Source: Chryseobacterium culicis
GTDB taxonomy: Bacteria; Bacteroidota; Bacteroidia; Flavobacteriales; Weeksellaceae
DNA length: 64,000 nucleotides
Reading direction: 5' to 3'
Assembly (NCBI RefSeq): GCF_002979755.1
Contig: NZ_PCPP01000001.1
Coordinates: forward strand, 2,760,665-2,824,664
The notes under the pieces are model-generated. The model searched no databases and was not told the DNA's origin. It worked only from the letters and a program-made list of their open reading frames with translations. This document shows, one piece after another, positions 16,600 through 25,570 of the stretch (the first letter of the stretch is position 1; every line of letters starts with the position of its first letter). A program made the position numbers and the translations under genes.

Positions 16600-16607
16600 C
16601 AAAGATA
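16600..16607 (-). promoter_or_regulatory. -7 element of ribE
   Basis: TATCTTTG on the minus strand, 34 bases before the ribE ATG. The two -7 boxes face each other so the divergent transcripts overlap at their 5' ends. Confidence 0.6.
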
Positions 16608-16613
16608 ATCAAA

Positions 16614-17705
16614 ATGAGCCCAAAAAACCATAAAGTACGAGTAGGAATTTCAATCGGTGATTTCAACGGCATCGGTCCGGAGATCATCATGAAGTCTCTG
16701 AAAGACAAAACTATTACAGATTTTTTCACTCCTGTAATTTTTGGTTCGGGAAAATTATTCACTTATCAGAAAAATATTTTTAAGCTGAATCTTAACTTCA
16801 ACTATGTTAACGAGGCTTCACAGGCACAGGTAGGAAAACTCAACATGGTTAACCTTACCAAAGAAAACGTGAATGTAGAATTGGGAGTTCCTACTGAAGA
16901 ATCCACAAAAATGGCGATTGATTCTTTAGAAGCGGCTACTGAAGCTTTGATGAAAGGAGATATTGATGTACTGGTAACCGCTCCTATCAACAAAGATGAG
17001 ATGGTAAAAATGGGCTTTAAGCATGCCGGACACACGGGATATTTTGAAGAGAAATTCAGCAAAAAAGGATTAATGTTCCTTGTCACTGAAGATCTTAAAG
17101 TAGCTGTTTCCACCCATCATATTCCTATTGCTCAGGTAGCTGAAAATATTTCCAAGGAAAAAATAAAGAAACAGATCAGGGTATTAAATCAGACTCTTAT
17201 AGAGGATTTCTGTATTCAAAAGCCTAAAATTGCGGTATTGGGGTTAAATCCTCACGCAGGAGACGGCGGTGTTATCGGAAATGAAGAAATTGAAATTATC
17301 AGCCCGACTATTAAAGAACTTTCTGACAACGGAATATTGGCATTCGGACCTTTCCCTGCAGACAGCTTTTTCCAGCCGAGCAAATACAAAAATTTCGATG
17401 CCGTACTCGCAATGTATCATGATCAGGGGCTGGCTCCTTTCAAAACATTAGCGTACGAAGAAGGAGTAAATTATACCGCAGGACTTCCTTTTATCCGAAC
17501 ATCTCCGGATCACGGAGTTGCTTACGATATCGCAGGAAAAAATATCGCTGATGAACAAAGTTTCACAGAAGCGATCTTCACGGCTATCAAAGTTTTCAAA
17601 AACAGAAGTGAATACAGAGAACTGATGAGCGACCGCCTGCAGCCTAGAAAAATAACTGTAGACAACGGAATAGACGAAGATCTACCAGAGGAAACTGAAG
17701 CATAA
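16614..17705 (+). CDS. pdxA: 4-hydroxythreonine-4-phosphate dehydrogenase
   Basis: 363 residues. Start KVRVGISIGDFNGIGPEII is the typical PdxA opening. The metal-binding histidines appear in GHTGYFEEKF, LGLNPHAGDGG and AMYHDQGLAPFK, and the C-terminal FIRTSPDHGVAYDIAGK is diagnostic. It oxidises 4-phosphohydroxythreonine in the DXP-dependent vitamin B6 pathway. Followed after 84 bases by yceD-rpmF, which has its own strong promoter. Confidence 0.95.
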   Translation: MSPKNHKVRVGISIGDFNGIGPEIIMKSLKDKTITDFFTPVIFGSGKLFTYQKNIFKLNLNFNYVNEASQAQVGKLNMVNLTKENVNVELGVPTEESTKMAIDSLEAATEALMKGDIDVLVTAPINKDEMVKMGFKHAGHTGYFEEKFSKKGLMFLVTEDLKVAVSTHHIPIAQVAENISKEKIKKQIRVLNQTLIEDFCIQKPKIAVLGLNPHAGDGGVIGNEEIEIISPTIKELSDNGILAFGPFPADSFFQPSKYKNFDAVLAMYHDQGLAPFKTLAYEEGVNYTAGLPFIRTSPDHGVAYDIAGKNIADEQSFTEAIFTAIKVFKNRSEYRELMSDRLQPRKITVDNGIDEDLPEETEA

Positions 17706-17746
17706 ATCTTTAAAACAAATTTTAAATTAATTTGTTTCAGATTTTA

Positions 17747-17777
17747 TTTGTTATTATAAAAAAAATGCATATTTTTG
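17747..17777 (+). promoter_or_regulatory. Complete promoter of yceD-rpmF
   Basis: -33 TTTG at 17747-17750 and -7 TATTTTTG at 17770-17777, with exactly 19 bases between. A start codon at 17775 would overlap the -7 box, so ATG 17790 is the real one. Confidence 0.8.
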
Positions 17778-17789
17778 CACACTCATTTT

Positions 17790-18320
17790 ATGGACAAGTT
17801 AAGAAACTATGACGTAAGCTTTTCCGGACTTAAAAACGGAAGACACGAGTTCAAGTTTGAGATAGATAATACGTTCTTTCAATTATTTGACACTGAGCAG
17901 GAATTTACAAATCCTAGAATAGAAGTGAAAGTATCACTTGATAAGCACACTACTTTTCTGGAATTTGAGATTAAAATTAATGGATTGGTTGAGTTAGTTT
18001 GCGATATCACAAATGAAGATTTCGACTATCCTATTGAAAATGAAATCAAAATTTTGGTGAATTTCGGGGAAGAATATGATGACAGCAATGAAGATGTTAT
18101 TACTATTCCTACTGCAGAGCATGCTTTCAATGTAGCACATTTGATTTATGAAAATGTAATGCTTTCTATCCCGATGAAAAAGATTTCACCCAATGTAGGT
18201 GATGAAGATCTTAAAATTCTTGACCAGTTCAGTCCTAAAGATATTGAGGTAACTGAAGAAGAAGAACATGAAAGTGACCCTAGATGGGATGCTTTAAGAA
18301 AATTAAAAGACAATAATTAA
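17790..18320 (+). CDS. yceD: YceD/DUF177 family protein
   Basis: 176 residues, acidic, opening MDKLRNYDVSFSGLKNG. The family almost always precedes rpmF; in other bacteria and plastids it is linked to 23S rRNA accumulation and large-subunit assembly. The segment VELVCDITNEDFDYPI corresponds to the family's CxR/CxC-like region but keeps only one Cys. A Glu-rich C-terminus ends in DPRWDALRKLKDNN, the conserved DPRWxxL motif. Co-transcribed with rpmF 67 bases on. Confidence 0.85.
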   Translation: MDKLRNYDVSFSGLKNGRHEFKFEIDNTFFQLFDTEQEFTNPRIEVKVSLDKHTTFLEFEIKINGLVELVCDITNEDFDYPIENEIKILVNFGEEYDDSNEDVITIPTAEHAFNVAHLIYENVMLSIPMKKISPNVGDEDLKILDQFSPKDIEVTEEEEHESDPRWDALRKLKDNN

Positions 18321-18337
18321 ATAGAATAATTTAAATA

Positions 18338-18367
18338 TGATGAGATGATGAATCTCATCGCTCATCA
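18338..18367 (+). promoter_or_regulatory. Hairpin in the yceD-rpmF spacer
   Basis: TGATGAG (18338-18344) pairs with CTCATCA (18361-18367), and an inner GATGA/TCATC stem closes an ATC loop, giving 12 base pairs with a small internal bulge. No T run follows; it ends 20 bases before the rpmF ATG. It could be an mRNA-processing or translational control site for L32. Confidence 0.5.
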
Positions 18368-18387
18368 ATTAAAAAAGTTATTAGAAA

Positions 18388-18591
18388 ATGGCACATCCAA
18401 AGAGAAGACAATCGTCCACAAGAAGAGATAAGAGAAGAACTCACTACAAAGCTGTAGTTCCTCAATTAGCTAAAGATGCAACAACAGGAGAGCTTCACCT
18501 ATACCACAGAGCTCACTGGCATGAAGGAAAACTTTACTACAGAGGTAAAGTAGTATTGGAAAAAGAAGTAGCTGCTACTGAAGAAAACTAA
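18388..18591 (+). CDS. rpmF: 50S ribosomal protein L32 (bL32)
   Basis: 67 residues, starting [19 protein letters not shown], the hallmark L32 N-terminus. It continues with [20 protein letters not shown]. The zinc-binding cysteines of C+ L32 forms are absent, so this is a C- type. Follows yceD; a strong terminator separates it from accB. fabH, often found after rpmF, is not here. Confidence 0.96.
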   Translation: MAHPKRRQSSTRRDKRRTHYKAVVPQLAKDATTGELHLYHRAHWHEGKLYYRGKVVLEKEVAATEEN

Positions 18592-18629
18592 GAGTCGCTT
18601 TTCATTGAAAAAGCCTCATTTTAATACAA

Positions 18630-18665
18630 AAACCGCCCAATTTTGATAAAATTTGGCGGTTTTTT
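18630..18665 (+). terminator. Strong terminator after rpmF
   Basis: AAACCGCC pairs with GGCGGTTT and AATTTT with AAAATT around a single mismatch and a GAT loop, followed by Ts. The T run also supplies the accB -33 box. Confidence 0.9.
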
Positions 18666-18695
18666 GTTGTTTTTTACGTTTTTTTGGTATCTTTG
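18663..18695 (+). promoter_or_regulatory. Complete promoter of accB-accC
   Basis: -33 TTTG at 18663-18666 and -7 TATCTTTG at 18688-18695, spaced by 21 bases. It overlaps the end of the rpmF terminator. An in-frame start at 18653 would lie before the promoter, so ATG 18719 is used. Confidence 0.8.
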
Positions 18696-18718
18696 ACCCA
18701 AAATCAAATATCAAATTT

Positions 18719-19204
18719 ATGGACATTAAAGACATACAAAATCTTATCAAGTTTGTATCTAAAGCTGAAGTTTCAGAAGTGAAGTACAAGACTAAAGATT
18801 TCGAAATCACTATTAAAACTCCATTAGCTGGAAGCGATGCTGTTTATGCACAACCTGCAGTATACCACACTGCTCCACAAGCAGTAGCTGCTCCGGCACC
18901 TGTTGCAACTCAGGCTGCTGCACCTGCTGCTGAGAAAGCTGAAGCTGCATCTGATGACAGCAAATATGTAACGATCAAGTCTCCAATGATTGGTACTTTC
19001 TATAGAAAACCATCTCCTGATAAAGATGTATTTGTAAATGTAGGTGATGATGTTTCTGTTGGTAAAGTAGTTTGTGTTATTGAGGCAATGAAACTATTCA
19101 ACCAGATTGAATCTGAAATCAGCGGAAAAATTGTTAAAATTTTAGTTGACGATGCTACTCCTGTAGAGTATGACCAACCTTTATTCTTAGTAGATCCATC
19201 TTAA
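18719..19204 (+). CDS. accB: Biotin carboxyl carrier protein of acetyl-CoA carboxylase
   Basis: 161 residues. The N-terminal MDIKDIQNLIKFVSKAEV is typical of BCCP. An Ala/Pro-rich flexible linker spans ~40-78, and the C-terminal biotinyl domain carries VIEAMKLFNQIES with the biotin acceptor Lys125. It shuttles carboxybiotin from AccC to the AccAD carboxyltransferase, the first step of fatty acid synthesis. accC follows 94 bases later after an AT-rich inverted repeat; accA lies at 36 kb; accD is not in the window. Confidence 0.95.
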   Translation: MDIKDIQNLIKFVSKAEVSEVKYKTKDFEITIKTPLAGSDAVYAQPAVYHTAPQAVAAPAPVATQAAAPAAEKAEAASDDSKYVTIKSPMIGTFYRKPSPDKDVFVNVGDDVSVGKVVCVIEAMKLFNQIESEISGKIVKILVDDATPVEYDQPLFLVDPS

Positions 19205-19221
19205 GGAATTTTAGATTAAAG

Positions 19222-19282
19222 ATTATAAATTTTAGATGAATCTTTTTTCATTTAAAATAATTTAAAATTCAAAATTTATAAT
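19222..19282. repeat. AT-rich inverted repeat in the accB-accC spacer
   Basis: ATTATAAATTTT at 19222-19233 is the exact reverse complement of AAAATTTATAAT at 19271-19282 (37-base loop). Nearly the whole 94-base spacer consists of permuted AATTT/TTTAAA/TTATAA words. It may fold in the mRNA and set the accB:accC ratio, or be a simple repeat. Confidence 0.5.
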
Positions 19283-19298
19283 TTAAAATTTCGGAGAG

Positions 19299-20654
19299 AT
19301 GTTCAAAAAAATATTAATAGCCAATCGTGGCGAAATTGCAATGCGTATTTTACGTACTTGTAAAGAAATGGGGATCAAAACTGTTGCGGTATACTCTACT
19401 GCTGATAAAGACAGCCTTCACGTAAGATTTGCTGATGAAGCGGTATGTATTGGCCCTGCAATGAGTAAAGACTCCTATCTTAAAATCCCTAACATTATTG
19501 CTGCTGCAGAGATTACCAATGCTGACGCCATTCACCCAGGTTACGGATTCTTATCTGAAAATGCTAACTTCTCAAGAATCTGCCAGAAAAACGGTATCAA
19601 ATTTATCGGTGCTTCTCCTGAGCAGATTGAAAAAATGGGTGATAAAGCTAATGCTAAAGCAACCATGAAAGCTGCAGGTGTACCATGTGTACCTGGTTCT
19701 GACGGATTGATCGAATCTTACGAACATGCTGTAAAAGTAGCGGAAGAAACAGGATATCCGGTAATGATCAAAGCAACTGCCGGTGGTGGTGGAAAAGGGA
19801 TGAGAGCGGTTTGGAAAGCTGAAGACCTTAAAGATCACTGGGAATCTGCTATTCAGGAAGCTGTAGCTGCCTTTGGAAACGGAGGTATGTATATGGAAAA
19901 ACTGATTGAAGAGCCTAGACACATTGAAATTCAGGTTGCGGGTGACCAATTCGGTAAAGCTTGCCACCTTTCTGAAAGAGACTGTTCTGTACAGAGAAGA
20001 AATCAGAAATTAACTGAAGAAACGCCTTCTCCTTTCATGACAGATGAACTTCGTGAGAAAATGGGTGATGCTGCTGTAAAAGCTGCTGAATTCATTGGAT
20101 ATGAAGGGGTGGGAACTATTGAATTTCTTGTAGACAAACACAGAAATTTCTATTTCATGGAAATGAATACAAGAATCCAGGTAGAGCACCCTATTACTGA
20201 ACAGGTAATTGATTATGACCTGATCAGAGAACAAATTCTTCTTGCTGCAGGAACTCCTATTTCAGGAATCAATTATTACCCTAAATTACATTCAATCGAG
20301 TGTAGAATCAACGCAGAAGATCCTTACGCAGACTTCAGACCATCTCCAGGAAAAATCACAGGATTAAATATCCCTGGCGGACACGGAATCAGAGTAGACA
20401 CTCACGTATATTCCGGATATACAATCCCTTCTAACTACGACTCAATGATTGCTAAGCTTATCACTACGGCTCAAACCCGTGAGGAAGCTATCGCAAAAAT
20501 GAGACGTGCTCTTGAGGAATTCTATATTGAAGGAGTAAAAACAACTATTCCTTTCCACAGACAACTGATGGATAATGAAGATTATCTTTCCGGGAACTAC
20601 ACCACAAAATTCATGGAGGATTTTGTAATGGACAGAAAATACGATAATCACTAA
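19299..20654 (+). CDS. accC: Biotin carboxylase subunit of acetyl-CoA carboxylase
   Basis: 451 residues, the usual length. Start [19 protein letters not shown]. The ATP-grasp glycine loop is [14 protein letters not shown]; bicarbonate and biotin-site motifs include [30 protein letters not shown] and ECRINAEDP. It carboxylates the biotin on AccB using ATP and bicarbonate. Unusually for this organism, a purine-rich GGAGAG lies 1-2 bases before the ATG, too close for a normal ribosome-binding site. A strong terminator ends the operon. Confidence 0.96.
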   Translation: MFKKILIANRGEIAMRILRTCKEMGIKTVAVYSTADKDSLHVRFADEAVCIGPAMSKDSYLKIPNIIAAAEITNADAIHPGYGFLSENANFSRICQKNGIKFIGASPEQIEKMGDKANAKATMKAAGVPCVPGSDGLIESYEHAVKVAEETGYPVMIKATAGGGGKGMRAVWKAEDLKDHWESAIQEAVAAFGNGGMYMEKLIEEPRHIEIQVAGDQFGKACHLSERDCSVQRRNQKLTEETPSPFMTDELREKMGDAAVKAAEFIGYEGVGTIEFLVDKHRNFYFMEMNTRIQVEHPITEQVIDYDLIREQILLAAGTPISGINYYPKLHSIECRINAEDPYADFRPSPGKITGLNIPGGHGIRVDTHVYSGYTIPSNYDSMIAKLITTAQTREEAIAKMRRALEEFYIEGVKTTIPFHRQLMDNEDYLSGNYTTKFMEDFVMDRKYDNH

Positions 20655-20675
20655 GATTATTTTAAAATAAAAATG

Positions 20676-20704
20676 AAACTGCCTCTTTTTGAGGCAGTTT
20701 TTGT
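20676..20704 (+). terminator. Terminator after accC
   Basis: Stem AAACTGCCTC / GAGGCAGTTT with TTTTT loop and trailing Ts. Confidence 0.9.
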
Positions 20705-20955
20705 TTTAGCTGATCAGTTTAAAATTTTCCGTTACAAACCTCAGAGAAGTTACTCCTGTATCTATTCCTGTTCATTCATAAAAATTGATAACCCTACAGA
20801 AAATAAAATTTCATCACGATAAAGATATAATACCTATAACCGTCTACGAACAGAGAAAATATTTTCCAATACGACATTATTCCGCCCTAAAATCTCCTTT
20901 AATTATACCCCAAAACGTCACTAGGCATTTGTTTATGCATATCATTAATATTGCG

Positions 20956-20963
20956 TAAATTTG
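20956..20963 (+). promoter_or_regulatory. -7 element of the rocD-glycosyltransferase operon
   Basis: TAAATTTG, 16 bases before the rocD ATG. A TTTG at 20928-20931 lies 24 bases upstream, slightly long for a -33 box. The rest of the 20705-20955 gap shows no ORF or structure. Confidence 0.5.
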
Positions 20964-20979
20964 TTGAAAACCAAAATAT

Positions 20980-22227
20980 ATGTCAACAGCAGAACAAACA
21001 AAAAACTCGCAGTATTTTATTGACCTTGAAGACAAACATGGAGCGCATAATTACCACCCACTTCCAGTAGTTCTGGATCGCGGAGAAGGTGTTTTCGTTT
21101 GGGATGTGGAAGGTAAAAGGTACTATGATTTTCTTTCAGCATATTCTGCTGTGAACCAAGGACATTCTCACCCTAAGATTGTAGGAGCATTGGTAGAACA
21201 GGCACAAAAGCTGGCTCTAACTTCAAGAGCATTCTACAACTCTAAATTAGGAGAATACGAACAGAAAATAACAACTCTTTTTGGATTTGATAAGGTTTTA
21301 CCCATGAACTCCGGAGCTGAAGCAGTAGAAACAGCGGTAAAACTAGCCAGAAAATGGAGTTATGAAGTAAAAGGAATTTCGGAAAATGCAGCGAAAATTA
21401 TCGTTTGCGAAAACAATTTCCACGGAAGAACAACAACCATTGTTTCTTTCTCTAACGATCCGGATGCCAACCAAAATTACGGTCCTTTTACACCAGGATT
21501 TATCAAAATTCCTTACAATGATATTGCAGCGCTGGAAGAAGTTCTTAGCAGAGAAGCAGCAAATATTGCAGCATTCCTTGTAGAACCCATTCAAGGGGAA
21601 GCCGGAGTATATGTTCCGGATGAAAACTTCCTTAAAAATGCTGCTGAACTATGTAAAAAGTACAACGTTTTATTCATTGCTGATGAAGTTCAGACCGGTA
21701 TTGCAAGAACAGGAAAACTGATTGCATGTCACCATGAAGATGTACAACCGGATATTTTAATCTTAGGAAAAGCTCTTTCCGGAGGAATGTACCCAGTATC
21801 TGCTGTTTTAGCGAATGACAACATCATGAATGTGATCAAACCTGGACAGCACGGATCCACTTTCGGAGGAAACCCTATTGCCTGTGCAGTAGCAGTAGCA
21901 GCATTAGACGTAGTAGCAGATGAAAAATTATCTGAAAGAGCTGAAGAATTAGGAAAACTTTTCAGAGCTGAAATTGAAAAGCTGATCGAAAAGACAGGTC
22001 TTATTACCAAAGTAAGAGGAAAAGGACTTTTAAATGCTATTCTGATCAATGATACTCCCGAAAGTTCTACTGCATGGAATCTTTGTCTGCAATTGAAAGA
22101 AAACGGATTGCTGGCAAAACCTACCCACGGTAACATCATCAGACTGGCACCACCATTGGTAATTACTGAAGAGCAGTTACTGGATTGCGTGAAGATTATT
22201 GAAAAGACTATTCTTGAGTATAAATAA
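20980..22227 (+). CDS. rocD: Ornithine--oxo-acid aminotransferase
   Basis: 415 residues, class III PLP aminotransferase. Opening [20 protein letters not shown] is typical of ornithine aminotransferase. Further marks are [50 protein letters not shown] and the PLP lysine Lys264 in [12 protein letters not shown]. It converts ornithine and 2-oxoglutarate to glutamate semialdehyde and glutamate. Its TAA is immediately followed by the ATG of a glycosyltransferase gene, so arginine/proline metabolism and glycan assembly share a transcript, probably for no functional reason. Confidence 0.93.
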   Translation: MSTAEQTKNSQYFIDLEDKHGAHNYHPLPVVLDRGEGVFVWDVEGKRYYDFLSAYSAVNQGHSHPKIVGALVEQAQKLALTSRAFYNSKLGEYEQKITTLFGFDKVLPMNSGAEAVETAVKLARKWSYEVKGISENAAKIIVCENNFHGRTTTIVSFSNDPDANQNYGPFTPGFIKIPYNDIAALEEVLSREAANIAAFLVEPIQGEAGVYVPDENFLKNAAELCKKYNVLFIADEVQTGIARTGKLIACHHEDVQPDILILGKALSGGMYPVSAVLANDNIMNVIKPGQHGSTFGGNPIACAVAVAALDVVADEKLSERAEELGKLFRAEIEKLIEKTGLITKVRGKGLLNAILINDTPESSTAWNLCLQLKENGLLAKPTHGNIIRLAPPLVITEEQLLDCVKIIEKTILEYK

Positions 22228-23010
22228 ATGGCTCTCTCCCTTGCAATCATCACTTATAATGAAGAAGAAAATATCGTAAGACTTCTAGATTCATTAATAG
22301 ATATAGCTGATGAAATTATCATTGTTGATAGCTTTTCAACAGACAGGACAAAAGAAATCTGCACTCAAAAATATCCGCAGGTACAATTCTTTGAGAAAAA
22401 ATTTAACGGGTATGGTGAACAAAAAAACCATGCCCTTAATTTATGTTCCCATGAATGGGTCCTGTTTCTGGATGCTGACGAAGTTCCTGATGAAAATCTG
22501 AAAAGATCTATACAGAAGATCGTTTCTTCAGCAAGCACAGAATTCAATGTGTATAAGGCACAATTCAACAATCATTTAGGGACTCACCTGATCAAACATG
22601 GAGGTTGGGGAAATGTATGCCGTGAAAGGCTGTTCAGAAAAGAATATGCAGCATATTCTCATGATAAAGTTCATGAATTTTTGATGACCTATGAAAAAGT
22701 AGGGCTTCTCGAGGGAAAACTGAATCATTATACTTACAAAAGTATTCACCATCATGTCTCGAAAATCAATAAATATTCTGATATGATGGCTGAAAAAATG
22801 TTTGAAAGAGGAAAAAAAATCAATAGATTTAAAATCATTGTAAGCCCAATGTTTGAATTTATCAAGGTTTTTATTTTCAAACTGGGTTTTCTGGACGGAT
22901 TTCCAGGGTATTATATTGCTAAAACGATGTCTTATTACACCTTTTTAAAATATATTAAATTGCGTGAAAAAATAAGACTCCAGGAACTTGAAAAAAATAC
23001 GGTAAAATAG
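22228..23010 (+). CDS. Family 2 glycosyltransferase (WaaE/KdtX-like)
   Basis: 260 residues. GT-A fold with IITYNEEENIVRLLDSL, EIIIVDSFSTDRT and the nucleotide-sugar metal site FLDADEVPD, then a GGWGNVCRERLFRK segment and KVHEFL. This order is that of LPS core glycosyltransferases such as WaaE/KdtX. The C-terminus (FIFKLGFLDGFPGYYIAK) is probably membrane-associated. It starts directly after the rocD stop with no gap and is one base from the deacetylase gene, so the three are translated from one mRNA. Confidence 0.88.
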   Translation: MALSLAIITYNEEENIVRLLDSLIDIADEIIIVDSFSTDRTKEICTQKYPQVQFFEKKFNGYGEQKNHALNLCSHEWVLFLDADEVPDENLKRSIQKIVSSASTEFNVYKAQFNNHLGTHLIKHGGWGNVCRERLFRKEYAAYSHDKVHEFLMTYEKVGLLEGKLNHYTYKSIHHHVSKINKYSDMMAEKMFERGKKINRFKIIVSPMFEFIKVFIFKLGFLDGFPGYYIAKTMSYYTFLKYIKLREKIRLQELEKNTVK

Positions 23011-23011
23011 T

Positions 23012-23776
23012 ATGATTCTGTATATTATTCCTGTTTTATTGGCGGTATTTATCGTCGTATATTTCCGTCTCTATCTGTTTGCTTGTCCGCATAACAGGCT
23101 TGTCATTCTTATGTACCATCAGGTTGAAAAAGAAAGCCATGAAGATCTTACAGTCAGTGTAAAGAACCTTGAACAGCAGTTTTCCTATCTAAACCGTAAA
23201 AAATATATTCCTCATTTTTTTTCGGAGCTTACCATTTCATCAAAGAAAAATATTATCATTACTTTTGATGACGGGTACAAAAATAACCTTGAATATCTGC
23301 CGTCTTTACTGGAAAAGTATGATCTGAAAGCTACTATTTTTATTCCAACCGGATTTATTGAAAAGGGATATAACAATTACTCCATGATGACCTTTGACGA
23401 AATCAGAAGTCTGGATAAAAAATATTTTGAGATTGCCCTTCACAGTCATGCCCATGAAAATTTAAAAAACATTTCTATTGATTGTATAGAAAAAGATCTA
23501 AAAAAAAATATGGAAATCCTCGATGCCCACAACATCAAGTATTCAAAGGTTTTGGCGTATCCTTATGGAAAATATCCACAAAAAAAAGAAGATAAATTAA
23601 CTTTTTTTTCTATTTTAAAAAAAATAGGAATTGAATTTGCAGTAAGAATTGGAAATAAAGTAAATTATTACCCTACCCAGCGCCCATACGAGCTGTGTAG
23701 AATTGATATAAAAGGCAAAGATTCGATTATAAAATTCAAATTAAAACTTATCTTTGGCAGATTAAAACTATTTTAA
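23012..23776 (+). CDS. Polysaccharide deacetylase (NodB domain)
   Basis: 254 residues. An N-terminal membrane anchor (first ~25 residues) precedes VILMYHQV, the NodB motif 1 TFDDGYKNN (catalytic Asp and metal Asp), motif 2 ALHSHAHENL (metal His pair, HSHAH) and YPYGKYP. Carbohydrate esterase family 4 enzymes remove N- or O-acetyl groups from sugars such as GlcNAc in cell-surface glycans. Its place between two GT2 genes suggests it trims the glycan they build. The enzyme probably faces the periplasm. Confidence 0.87.
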   Translation: MILYIIPVLLAVFIVVYFRLYLFACPHNRLVILMYHQVEKESHEDLTVSVKNLEQQFSYLNRKKYIPHFFSELTISSKKNIIITFDDGYKNNLEYLPSLLEKYDLKATIFIPTGFIEKGYNNYSMMTFDEIRSLDKKYFEIALHSHAHENLKNISIDCIEKDLKKNMEILDAHNIKYSKVLAYPYGKYPQKKEDKLTFFSILKKIGIEFAVRIGNKVNYYPTQRPYELCRIDIKGKDSIIKFKLKLIFGRLKLF

Positions 23777-23829
23777 AAAACAATTATAAGGAAGTATTCA
23801 CATACTCCTCTATCAAACAAATCGTTGTG

Positions 23830-24576
23830 ATGAATATAAGTGGTTTAATCATAACATATAATGAAGAAAAAAATATACAGGATATCCTTGAGTCTTTTGA
23901 TTTTTGTGATGAAATAATAGTAGTGGACTCTTTTAGTACGGATAAAACTGTAGAAATTGCGAAGAAATTCTCCAATGTAAAGGTGATTCAAAATAAATTT
24001 GAAGACTTTACAAAGCAAAGAAATCTGGCTCTGAAAGCTGCAACAAACGACTGGGTTTTATTTTTGGATGGTGATGAAAGAATTACACCGGCCCTGAAGC
24101 AGGAAATTATCGATGAGCTAAATAAACCCGAGCAAAAGGATGCCTATTATTTTTACAGGAAATTCTTTTTTGCCCAGAAACCGATTCATTTTTCAGGAAC
24201 TCAGTCTGATAAAAATTTCAGACTATTCAGAAAATCGAAGGCCATATATATGGCAGGAAAAAAGGTACATGAAACTCTGGAGGTTAATGGAACCATTGGA
24301 ATTTTAAAAAATAAATTACTCCATTACTCCGTTTCAGATTATGAATCTTACAAAAAGAAAATGATTCATTACGGAGTTTTAAAGGGGAAAGAAATGGCTG
24401 CTAAAGGAAAAAAGTACAATGTTTTAGTTCAATATCTTAAAACAGCTTTTAAATTCTTTAAAGCCTATATAATGAGACTTGGTATTTTAGACGGAAAAGA
24501 AGGCTATCAGTTATCTTATCTGCAGTCTTTAAGTGTCTACGAAACCTATGAATCATTAAAAAAAGAGCAAAATTAG
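23830..24576 (+). CDS. Family 2 glycosyltransferase (WaaE/KdtX-like)
   Basis: 248 residues, a paralogue of the GT2 at 22.2 kb: LIITYNEEKNIQDILESF, EIIVVDSFSTDKT, FLDGDERITP and KVHETL. The last ~50 residues include FKAYIMRLGILDGKEGYQL, matching the LGFLDGFPGYY region of its paralogue. ATG 23830 is preferred to the adjacent GTG 23827. It probably adds a different sugar in the same core or surface glycan. Confidence 0.87.
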   Translation: MNISGLIITYNEEKNIQDILESFDFCDEIIVVDSFSTDKTVEIAKKFSNVKVIQNKFEDFTKQRNLALKAATNDWVLFLDGDERITPALKQEIIDELNKPEQKDAYYFYRKFFFAQKPIHFSGTQSDKNFRLFRKSKAIYMAGKKVHETLEVNGTIGILKNKLLHYSVSDYESYKKKMIHYGVLKGKEMAAKGKKYNVLVQYLKTAFKFFKAYIMRLGILDGKEGYQLSYLQSLSVYETYESLKKEQN

Positions 24577-24580
24577 TTGA

Positions 24581-25567
24581 ATGAAGATTTGTATCATTAG
24601 TTATGATTTTTGGGATTATGATAAGTATATTGTTGAAACATTATGCAAACGTGGTATTGACGCTCATCATGTAAAGATCAGTACCGTTACTCATTCCAAC
24701 TTCAATGAAAGAGCTGTAAATGCTTTAAGCAAAACTTTTTTAAACAAGAATCTTAAGACTGAAAAAAGACAGAAATATGTACTGGATTCTCTTGAAAAAC
24801 TAGGGCATCAGGATCAAATATTAGTGATGAATCCTGATACATTTGATCTTTCTACCCTTAAAAAAATCCGCAAGTATACAGACCGTCTGGTTACCTATCT
24901 TTATGATAATCTTGAAAGAGTTCCTGTAGAAGACAAACTGTATCTTTTTGACAAGGTATTTTCCTTTGACTATATTGATGTCAAAAAGCACGGATTTGAA
25001 AAATTAACGAATTACATTTACCTTCCGCACTGTTCAAAAGAAATTCAAAAGCCTGAAATGGACCTTTTTTATATCACATCTTATGATAACAGAAGGGTTT
25101 CACTAATAAAATTACTGGCTAAGAAACTGATTGAGCAGGGATTAAAATTCCAGATTATGATCATTGGAAAAAAATCCTGGAAGCATCAGCTGACCAATAT
25201 TTTCATGACAGTACCTAAGAATCTTTTCCTGATTTTCAGTATTAAAAAGATTCCGCATAATGATCTTCCCAAATATTATAAAAACTCAAAAGTTTTACTG
25301 GATCTCATGCGGGAAGGACAATATGGACTCAGCTTCAGAGTTTTTGAAGCCATGTCTCTGGAAAAGAAAATTATTACTGATAATGAAGCCATTAAAACCT
25401 ATGATTTTTACAATCCCAATAATATTTTGATTTTAAACAAAAATATTAGTAATCTTGATAAATCTTTTTTTGAAAGACCTTACGAAAAAATTCCGGAAGA
25501 AATCTACTACAGATACACTTTGGATAGTTGGGTGAATAAAGTTTTTGAACTGGATACTAAAAACTAA
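24581..25567 (+). CDS. GT-B fold glycosyltransferase (CgeB-like)
   Basis: 328 residues. There is no strong single motif. The start MKICIISYDFWDYDKYI, the C-terminal KYYKNSKVLLDLMREGQYGL and FRVFEAMSLEKKIITDN match the donor-binding half of GT-B enzymes, closest in feel to CgeB/GT1-like proteins. It follows the GT2 gene by four bases and is four bases from the next glycosyltransferase, consistent with one operon. Sugar and acceptor unknown. Confidence 0.72.
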   Translation: MKICIISYDFWDYDKYIVETLCKRGIDAHHVKISTVTHSNFNERAVNALSKTFLNKNLKTEKRQKYVLDSLEKLGHQDQILVMNPDTFDLSTLKKIRKYTDRLVTYLYDNLERVPVEDKLYLFDKVFSFDYIDVKKHGFEKLTNYIYLPHCSKEIQKPEMDLFYITSYDNRRVSLIKLLAKKLIEQGLKFQIMIIGKKSWKHQLTNIFMTVPKNLFLIFSIKKIPHNDLPKYYKNSKVLLDLMREGQYGLSFRVFEAMSLEKKIITDNEAIKTYDFYNPNNILILNKNISNLDKSFFERPYEKIPEEIYYRYTLDSWVNKVFELDTKN

Positions 25568-25570
25568 CAA

